Source: JBLNBU01 sp050260215
GTDB lineage: Bacteria; Pseudomonadota; Alphaproteobacteria; Rhodospirillales; Magnetospirillaceae
Length of the DNA: 17,621 nt
Assembly: GCA_050260215.1 (NCBI GenBank)
Contig: JBLNBU010000175.1
Coordinates: forward strand, 1 to 17,621
Direction of reading: 5' to 3'
Shown here piece after piece: positions 12,870 to 17,621 of the stretch. The notes beneath the pieces are model-generated. The model was not told the origin of the DNA and did no database searches. It was given only the letters and a program-made list of their open reading frames with translations. A program made the translations under genes and the position numbers. Each line of letters begins with the position of its first letter. The stretch's first letter is position 1.

Positions 12870-14552
12870 ATGCTCAACAACCTAAAAATCAACCTGAAGG
12901 TGATGCTGGCTCTTGCGACGTTGGCGGTTGCCATGCTGGCTCTGGTGGTTCTGGCCACCAACCGGATGCAAGGCATCGATGCCGGCTACTCCCTGCTGAT
13001 CGATACCGATGCCTTGGCCATGCGCGACAATGCCCGCGCAGCCCAGCGCATCTTATCCGTAGGGCGGCAAACCTATATCCTGATCGCCGAACAGGATGAG
13101 GCCAAGCAAGTGCCGATCCGCGAGCGGATCGAGGGGTTGCGGAAGGACTTCCATCATCTGCTGGGAGAGGTCGCCCGTCTGACGCCCGAGAACGAGAAGG
13201 ATGTGGAGGCCGTCCGCGCCGCCTTCGATGCCACCTTCGCCCTGCAGAAGCGGGTCCTGGAACTGGATGCCGCCAAGCAGGAAAGCGAGGCGCTGCAGAT
13301 GATGCGCAGCCAATACGATCCCGCCCTCGATCAGGTCCGAGACGACATGGTCAAACTGGGCGACAAGATGAACGCCGCCATGAAAAAGCAATCCGACGAA
13401 CTGACGGACCATACCAACGGCACCATCACCACCACCTGGATCGGCGCGGTCATCGGCTTGGCCGTATCGGCTTCATTTGCCTTGTGGCTGATGAATGCGG
13501 GCGTGACTCGCCCGCTCGATCGCCTGCGTGCGGTCATGGAAAGGCTGGCCAAGGGCGACCTCTCGGCCGAGGTCGCGGGAAGCGACCGTGGCGATGAGGT
13601 GGGGGCCATGGCCCGCACCGTACAGGTCTTCAAGGACAATGCGCTGCAGGTCGAGCGCATGAAGAAGGAGCAGGAGGAAGCCAAGGCGCGTGCCGAACAA
13701 AGCCGCAGGGAGGAGTTGCTGGCCCTGGCCAACCGGTTCGAGGCGGACGTGTCCAAGGTGGTTTCCGGTGTCGGTTCGGCGTCCCGCGACATGGAGGGGT
13801 CCGCGCAGGCCCTGAGCGGACTGTCCAGCCAGGTTTCGGCCCAGGCGGGGTCGGTTTCGGCCGCATCCGAGCAGGCGGCCGCCAACGTCCAGACCGTGGC
13901 GGCGGCCACCCAGGAACTGTCCAGTTCGGTGGCCGAGATCGGCCGCCAGGTTGCGCAGTCGACCACCATCGCCAAGTCGGCGGTGGAGGAAGCGTCGGAG
14001 ACCGACAGCATCGTCCGCAGCCTTTCCGAAGCAGTCGGGAGGATCGGCGAGATCGTCAACCTGATCAACGACATTGCCAGCCAGACCAATCTCCTGGCGC
14101 TCAACGCCACCATCGAGGCGGCGCGCGCCGGCGACGCCGGCAAGGGCTTTGCCGTGGTGGCCAACGAGGTAAAGAACCTCGCCAACCAGACGGCCAAGGC
14201 GACCGAGGAAATCACCCAGCACATCGGCGCCGTGCAGGAGGAGACCAGCAAGGCAACCACCGCCATCCGCAGCATCGCCGGCACCATCGGGAAGATCGAC
14301 GAGATCTCGACCACCATCGCCTCGGCGGTCGAGGAGCAGACGGCGGCAACCCAAGAAATCGCCCGCAACGTCGAAGAGGCGGCACGAGGCACTCAGGAAG
14401 TGTCCAGCAGCATCGTCGAGGTCACCAAGGCGGCATCCCAGGCGGGTTCTGCCGCGGCCGAGGTCCTGCAGACCGCCCGGGGCCTCAGCGGCAACGCCGG
14501 TCTCCTGGACACCGCCGTAAGCGGATTCCTGCAGCAGGTGCGCGCCGGATAG
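12870..14552 (+). CDS. Methyl-accepting chemotaxis protein with 4HB-type sensor
   Basis: A 560-residue chemoreceptor. TM1 is at about 10-31 (KVMLALATLAVAMLALVVLA), followed by a four-helix-bundle-like periplasmic domain (about 32-185, rich in heptad-like helices such as VRAAFDATFALQKRVLELDA). TM2 is at about 190-212 (TTWIGAVIGLAVSASFALWL). HAMP follows (about 213-265, RLAKGDLSAEVAGSDRGDEVG), then the MA domain with the standard tip (INDIASQTNLLALNATIEAA, DAGKGFAVVANEVKNLA). No C-terminal pentapeptide is present. The start is ATG 12870, with a GGGAGGG site about seven bases upstream; an in-frame ATG at 12852 has none. It lies 255 bases behind the first tandem receptor, and the sensor regions of the two are clearly different, so this is not a recent duplication of the whole gene. 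The ligand is unknown. The gene ends at a strong terminator shared with the convergent small gene. Confidence 0.95.
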   Translation: MLNNLKINLKVMLALATLAVAMLALVVLATNRMQGIDAGYSLLIDTDALAMRDNARAAQRILSVGRQTYILIAEQDEAKQVPIRERIEGLRKDFHHLLGEVARLTPENEKDVEAVRAAFDATFALQKRVLELDAAKQESEALQMMRSQYDPALDQVRDDMVKLGDKMNAAMKKQSDELTDHTNGTITTTWIGAVIGLAVSASFALWLMNAGVTRPLDRLRAVMERLAKGDLSAEVAGSDRGDEVGAMARTVQVFKDNALQVERMKKEQEEAKARAEQSRREELLALANRFEADVSKVVSGVGSASRDMEGSAQALSGLSSQVSAQAGSVSAASEQAAANVQTVAAATQELSSSVAEIGRQVAQSTTIAKSAVEEASETDSIVRSLSEAVGRIGEIVNLINDIASQTNLLALNATIEAARAGDAGKGFAVVANEVKNLANQTAKATEEITQHIGAVQEETSKATTAIRSIAGTIGKIDEISTTIASAVEEQTAATQEIARNVEEAARGTQEVSSSIVEVTKAASQAGSAAAEVLQTARGLSGNAGLLDTAVSGFLQQVRAG

Positions 14553-14583
14553 ACGCGGTCGTGCACTGCGTGCCTGGATATCG

Positions 14584-14616
14584 GAAAGCCCCGCTCATTC
14601 CCTCGGCGGGGCTTTC
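14584..14616. terminator. Bidirectional rho-independent terminator
   Basis: A perfect 11-base inverted repeat (GAAAGCCCCGC at 14584-14594, GCGGGGCTTTC at 14606-14616) with an 11-base loop. A-rich and T-rich flanks lie on the respective sides (GGAAAG before, CTTTCTTTC after). It lies between the convergent ends of the chemoreceptor (14552) and the small secreted protein gene (14623) and would stop transcription from both sides. Confidence 0.9.
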
Positions 14617-14622
14617 TTTCGA

Positions 14623-14892
14623 TCAGCGTTGTTCGCGCAGAGCCTGCTTGGCCGCTTTGGCCCGCTGGTTGGAGGCCTTGCGGGCATCGCCCTCGGCCCT
14701 CTCGCAAGCCTTGTAGGCCGGCGGCGTATGAGCCGCGGAAATGCAGCGGTCGGCCTCTTGCAGAATGGCAATTCGCTCTTGGTGTGATTGGTGCTCGATC
14801 TGCTCAAGTTCGGACAGTTTCTTGCCCGGAGCAGCCAGGGCGGGCATCGATATGGCAGCGAGAACCAGAGCAGCGGCAGCGAAGGTGCGCAT
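14623..14892 (-). CDS. Small secreted hypothetical protein, 89 aa
   Basis: I do not recognise the family. Residues 1-20 are a clear Sec signal peptide (MRTFAAAALVLAAISMPALA, cleavage expected before APGKK). The mature part of about 69 residues is helical and charged, with two cysteines (DRCISAAHTPPAYKACERAE) that could form a disulfide in the periplasm, and a basic tail (NQRAKAAKQALREQR). The start ATG 14892 is chosen because a GGAGG site lies six bases upstream; an ATG at 14904 and the frame open back to 15177 lack one and would bury the signal peptide. It converges on the tandem chemoreceptor and shares its terminator. Function unknown; it is most likely a periplasmic protein of a small lineage-specific family. 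Confidence 0.8.
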   Translation of the reverse strand: MRTFAAAALVLAAISMPALAAPGKKLSELEQIEHQSHQERIAILQEADRCISAAHTPPAYKACERAEGDARKASNQRAKAAKQALREQR

Positions 14893-15179
14893 GTGCGCCT
14901 CCATTGGGTAGACGACACCCACATCGCGCTCGGATTGTGGCATGACTTTGGTTGATGCGAACGGTGCGTCCACCTCACCCGCGCCGCCATGGGCGCGTCC
15001 TCTCGGGTAACCACCCGCTACCGCAGGTTGGCATATGCTGTTAGTATGTGATTGCGTGGCTTGCCACCCTCGGCACTCCCAGAGCCACGCACCGGCTTCC
15101 TGCTCGGTCTTTCCCAACTGAACGCCGGAAGCCCAATGGGCGAGCCGAAACTGGTTCTCCATGAAATCGGCTCCCACAA
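14893..15179. other. Intergenic stretch upstream of small secreted protein gene
   Basis: Non-coding as far as I can tell. The minus-strand frame of the small secreted protein stays open up to 15177 and reads a tryptophan-rich segment (FRLAHWASGVQLGKTEQEAG near its start), which might be a degraded separate small gene. Its later part is low in plausibility (VAGGYPRGRAHGGAGEVDA). No clear promoter was identified. Confidence 0.4.
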
Positions 15180-15221
15180 GCCTCCTCGCATTCTCTGCCC
15201 CAAACGAGAATGTGAGGAGGC
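15180..15221. terminator. Long hairpin downstream of glutamate-synthase-like gene
   Basis: A 16-base inverted repeat (15180-15195 against 15206-15221, arms reading GCCTCCTCGCATTCTC and GAGAATGTGAGGAGGC) with one mismatch (a G-U pair in one RNA strand) and a 10-base loop. It starts 27 bases past the stop of the minus-strand gene ending at 15248. The stem is terminator-like, but there is no T-run on either side, so it may instead be an mRNA-stabilising hairpin or a dispersed repeat. Confidence 0.55.
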
Positions 15222-15247
15222 ACCTGCCGGGCGCCCGCGACCCTCGT

Positions 15248-16762
15248 TCAGGTGGCGACCGTCCTGGTCGCCGCGGGCAGCGGATGGACCTCGGCCATGG
15301 AGCGGGACCTGCCGTCGGGCTGGATGATGCGGCAGTGCTCGCGCCCGAGGGCGCGGGGTTCGGCTACGCCGCAGGAATGGGCGATGGAGCAGACCTCTTT
15401 TTCCATGTTCTTGACGTAGTGCGCCACCCGCTCGGCCTTGTCCGCGGGAACCAGGCCCCGCTGAAGCCTGGGGTCGTGGGTGGTGATGCCGGTGGGGCAG
15501 GTGTTGCGGTTGCACTGCATCGCCTGGATGCATCCCATGGCGAACATGAAGCCGCGGGCGGAATTGACGAAATCGGCCCCCATGCACAAGGCCCAGGCGA
15601 CGTCGGCCGGGTTGATGAGCTTGCCCGACGCGATCACCCGCACCCGGTCGGTCAGCCCCCACTCGGCCAGGCAGTCGACCACGGCCGGCAGCGACTCCTG
15701 GATCGGCAGGCCCACATAGTCGATCAGGCTCTGGGGCGCGGCGCCCGAACCGCCGTCGGCGGAATCGATGGTGATGAAGTCGGGGGCGCTGGCGACGCCC
15801 CGCTTGTGGATGGCCCGGCACAGGTCGTCCAGCCACCCCCGGTCGCCGATGACCGTCTTGAACCCGGTCGGCTTGCCGGTGACCACCCGCACGTAGTCGA
15901 TGGTGTCCAGCAGCCCGTCGACGCTGTCGATCTCGGGGTGGCGATTGGGGCTGATGGAATCCTTGCCGACCGGGATGCCGCGGATCCTGGCGATCTCGGG
16001 CGTCACCTTGGCGCCGGGCAGGATGCCCCCCTTCCCCGGCTTGGCACCCTGGGCCAGCTTGATCTCGAACATGCGCACGCATTCGAGGCCGGCGATCTCG
16101 GACAGGCGGCCTTCGTCCAGCCGCCCGTCGAGGTCACGCACCCCGTACTTGGCGGTGCCGATCTGGAAGATGATGTCGCAGTTGCCGGCCAGGTGGTGCG
16201 GCGACAGGCCGCCCTCGCCCGTATTCAGCCAGCAGCCCGCCTTGGCCGCGCCCATGGACAGCGAGCGCACCGCCGGGACCGACAGGGCGCCGAAGCTCAT
16301 GGCCGAGATGTTGATGAGCGAATCCTGGAAATACGGGACCCGGCAGGACGACCCGCCCACCTGGACCAGCCGCGGGGCCACCGCCTCTTCGTCCAAGGTC
16401 GGGAACGGGGCGTTCACGAAGATCAGTTCGCCGGGGACTCTCAGCGTCCGGGTCGAGCCGAACGCCACCGTCGAGTCCAGGTTCTTGGCCGCGCGGTAGA
16501 CCCAGGCGCGCTGCGCCCGGTTGAACGGCATCTCCTCACGATCCTGGGCGAAGAAGTACTGCCGGAAGAACTCGCCGACATATTCGAACAGGTAGCGGAA
16601 ACGGCCGATGACCGGATAGTTGCGCCGGATGGCGTGCCTGGTCTGGGAAATGTCGACCACGTAAAGGACGCTGGCGACGGCGGCGCCGACGCCCAGCCCC
16701 AGGATGATCAGGGCAATGAAAAGGCTGTTGGCGGCTTGAATGAAACCCAGGAAGTCTGCCAT
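15248..16762 (-). CDS. FMN-binding glutamate-synthase-family protein, membrane-anchored
   Basis: A 504-residue protein related to the FMN-binding synthase domain of GltB. Residues 12-36 form one membrane helix (LFIALIILGLGVGAAVASVLYVV), after which the (alpha/beta)8 barrel is on the cytoplasmic side (inference). Family signatures are NISAMSFGALSVPAVRSLS (about 151-169), LNTGEGGLSPHH (about 179-190), GAKPGKGGILPG (239-250), SISPNRHPEIDS (269-280) and ITIDSADGGSGAAP (330-343). The [3Fe-4S] cysteines have the GltB spacing: Cys411-x5-Cys417-x4-Cys422 (CIQAMQCNRNTCPTG). The glutaminase and central GltB domains are missing, so it is the stand-alone type, whose reaction is not established. The start is ATG 16762 (GGGGG five bases upstream); an in-frame GTG at 16768 is less likely. 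It is 82 bases downstream of the broken kinase on the same strand. Confidence 0.93.
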   Translation of the reverse strand: MADFLGFIQAANSLFIALIILGLGVGAAVASVLYVVDISQTRHAIRRNYPVIGRFRYLFEYVGEFFRQYFFAQDREEMPFNRAQRAWVYRAAKNLDSTVAFGSTRTLRVPGELIFVNAPFPTLDEEAVAPRLVQVGGSSCRVPYFQDSLINISAMSFGALSVPAVRSLSMGAAKAGCWLNTGEGGLSPHHLAGNCDIIFQIGTAKYGVRDLDGRLDEGRLSEIAGLECVRMFEIKLAQGAKPGKGGILPGAKVTPEIARIRGIPVGKDSISPNRHPEIDSVDGLLDTIDYVRVVTGKPTGFKTVIGDRGWLDDLCRAIHKRGVASAPDFITIDSADGGSGAAPQSLIDYVGLPIQESLPAVVDCLAEWGLTDRVRVIASGKLINPADVAWALCMGADFVNSARGFMFAMGCIQAMQCNRNTCPTGITTHDPRLQRGLVPADKAERVAHYVKNMEKEVCSIAHSCGVAEPRALGREHCRIIQPDGRSRSMAEVHPLPAATRTVAT

Positions 16763-16844
16763 TTCCACCCCCGCCCGAGAGTATGCCTCCCGAGCTTACC
16801 CCAACCCGTGGCGAATGGCTGCCGGATTTCGCCCTGTCGGGGCG

Positions 16845-17504
16845 TCACCCGGCCGGGAAGCGAAGGGTGAAGACGGCGCCCCGGCGCTTGCCGCTTGTCA
16901 GGCTGCATTCGCCACCCAGCTGCTTGGCCAGCCCATGCACGAGGAACAGTCCAAGCGTGCCGGCCTGCCTCTTGTCGCCCAGGCCGACGCCATTGTCGGT
17001 GATGGTCAGCACAACGTCGGCCGTGTCCCGCTTGAGGACGACGTCGACCCGGCCTTGGCCGCGATCGGGAAAGGCGTGCTTCAGGGCATTGCAGATGACT
17101 TCGTTGGTGATCAGCGCCACCGGAGTGGCCTGGTCGCTGGTCAGGGTCACCCCCGCGTCGACCAGGGCGACGACCGGATGCTCGGGCGATGACATCGGCT
17201 CGCAGATGCGGTGGATGTGCTGGGCGGCGTCGATGACCCCAAGCTCGGCCGCCTTGTAGGACACCTCGTGAGCCGCTGCCAGCACGTCCAGGCGGCGCTG
17301 CAGGCTTTCGGCGAACTCGGTGACCTCGGGGCCGCGCCGAAGCGCCTCCATCTGCAGGATGGACGCAATGATCTGCAGATGGTTCTTGACCCGGTGATGG
17401 GTCTCCCGGATCAGCAGGTCGCGCTGCTCCACCAAGGCGGCCTGGGCCGCCAGAAGCGCCTTCTGCTCGCGCAGGTCGGTCCAGGCGAGGATGCCGCCGA
17501 CTAG
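16845..17504 (-). pseudogene. Sensor histidine kinase (PAS-HisKA_2-HATPase), 5' end cut off by IS
   Basis: The C-terminal part of a cytoplasmic-type sensor kinase. The remaining frame begins at the IS junction with the end of a PAS/PAC domain (GGILAWTDLREQKALLAA). It then has a linker helix and the HisKA_2 phosphoacceptor segment (RETHHRVKNHLQIIASILQM). The ATPase domain carries the N-box (NEVICNALKHAF), a DNGVGLGD box and a TLGLFLVHGLAKQLGGE region. The frame closes with TGA at 16845-16847. Reading upstream on the minus strand, the frame stays open through codons at 17499-17504 and then enters IS-end sequence, where a TGA occurs at 17514-17516. The promoter, the start codon and any N-terminal sensor domains are therefore separated from this part. 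A GTG at 17435 could start a truncated 196-residue kinase, but no ribosome binding site is seen. Confidence 0.85.
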
Positions 17505-17621
17505 GGTCCGTACTCAATTAAGGGATTCCCAGTGAGCCCGCGCTGTGATTCAAGATTCCCGACAGAGGTGGGAGGCTTGGATGGCAGGCGGGCTTATTTG
17601 GTTAAGCGATGACGAGTGGGC
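17505..17621 (+). mobile_element. Left end of an IS5-family insertion sequence (partial)
   Basis: Kinase coding sequence stops abruptly at about 17504 in the four-base word CTAG (17501-17504) and is followed by GGTCCGTACTCAATTAAG, a terminal sequence style I associate with IS5-family elements (from memory, not searched). The 75-base leader up to the transposase start contains GATTCCC twice (17524-17530 and 17554-17560). CTAG would fit the short target duplications made by part of this family. The right end lies beyond the window, so the boundary and duplication cannot be confirmed. Confidence 0.75.
17581..17621 (+). CDS. IS5-family transposase, N-terminal fragment (runs off window)
   Basis: Only the first 13 complete codons are visible, reading MAGGLIWLSDDEW. 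The LSDDEW / LSDEQW start is typical of the short IS5-family transposase (first reading frame, DUF4096-like N-terminal domain). The ATG at 17581 is preceded by a GGGAGG ribosome binding site at a good distance. The gene is oriented away from the interrupted kinase. The assignment rests on a short segment plus the IS-like upstream sequence. Confidence 0.75.
   Translation, partial: MAGGLIWLSDDEW

Noticed and set aside
15161..16870. A 569-codon plus-strand frame opposite the glutamate-synthase-like gene
   Set aside because: Shadow of a strongly supported minus-strand gene; composition biased to G, D, H, R with no domain.

Overview
The window is about 17.6 kb of GC-rich DNA from a bacterial chromosome. 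Three transmembrane chemoreceptors of the HAMP plus MA type, strong GC bias at third codon positions and the types of accessory genes suggest a motile alphaproteobacterium of the Rhodospirillales (Magnetospirillum-like). This assignment is inferred from gene style; there is no rRNA or other marker gene to prove it. No tRNA, rRNA, CRISPR array or phage module was seen.

Left part (1-5916). A small unknown protein (36-347, minus) is followed by about 650 bases with no convincing gene. A minus-strand pair follows: a secreted single-Cache-domain protein (2746-3216) lies 30 bases upstream of a chemoreceptor (1003-2715). Next is a LysR regulator (3515-4417, minus), divergent from a two-gene plus-strand set: a WrbA/flavodoxin-type quinone oxidoreductase (4562-5140) and a DODA/YgiD-type extradiol dioxygenase (5158-5916). 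The arrangement looks like a LysR-controlled quinone/catechol response cassette.

Centre (5994-10706). Three tightly coupled plus-strand genes encode a complete-looking molybdenum enzyme: a PhsA/PsrA-like molybdopterin catalytic subunit without a Tat signal, a four-cluster ferredoxin subunit, and a large GltD-like FAD/NAD(H) flavoprotein with additional Fe-S clusters. There is no NrfD-type membrane anchor. The predicted complex is therefore a soluble cytoplasmic molybdoenzyme wired to the nicotinamide pool rather than to quinones. This is the most interesting system in the window; its substrate is unknown.

Right part (10914-17621). Two chemoreceptors follow in tandem (10914-12614 and 12870-14552), each with its own upstream region containing repeats or palindromes. 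They end at a strong bidirectional terminator (14584-14616) facing a small secreted protein (14623-14892, minus). Further right are an FMN-binding glutamate-synthase-like membrane-anchored protein (15248-16762, minus) and the C-terminal part of a PAS/HisKA_2 sensor histidine kinase (16845-17504, minus). The PAS end of the kinase is cut off by the left end of an IS5-family insertion sequence, whose transposase start (17581 onward) runs off the window.
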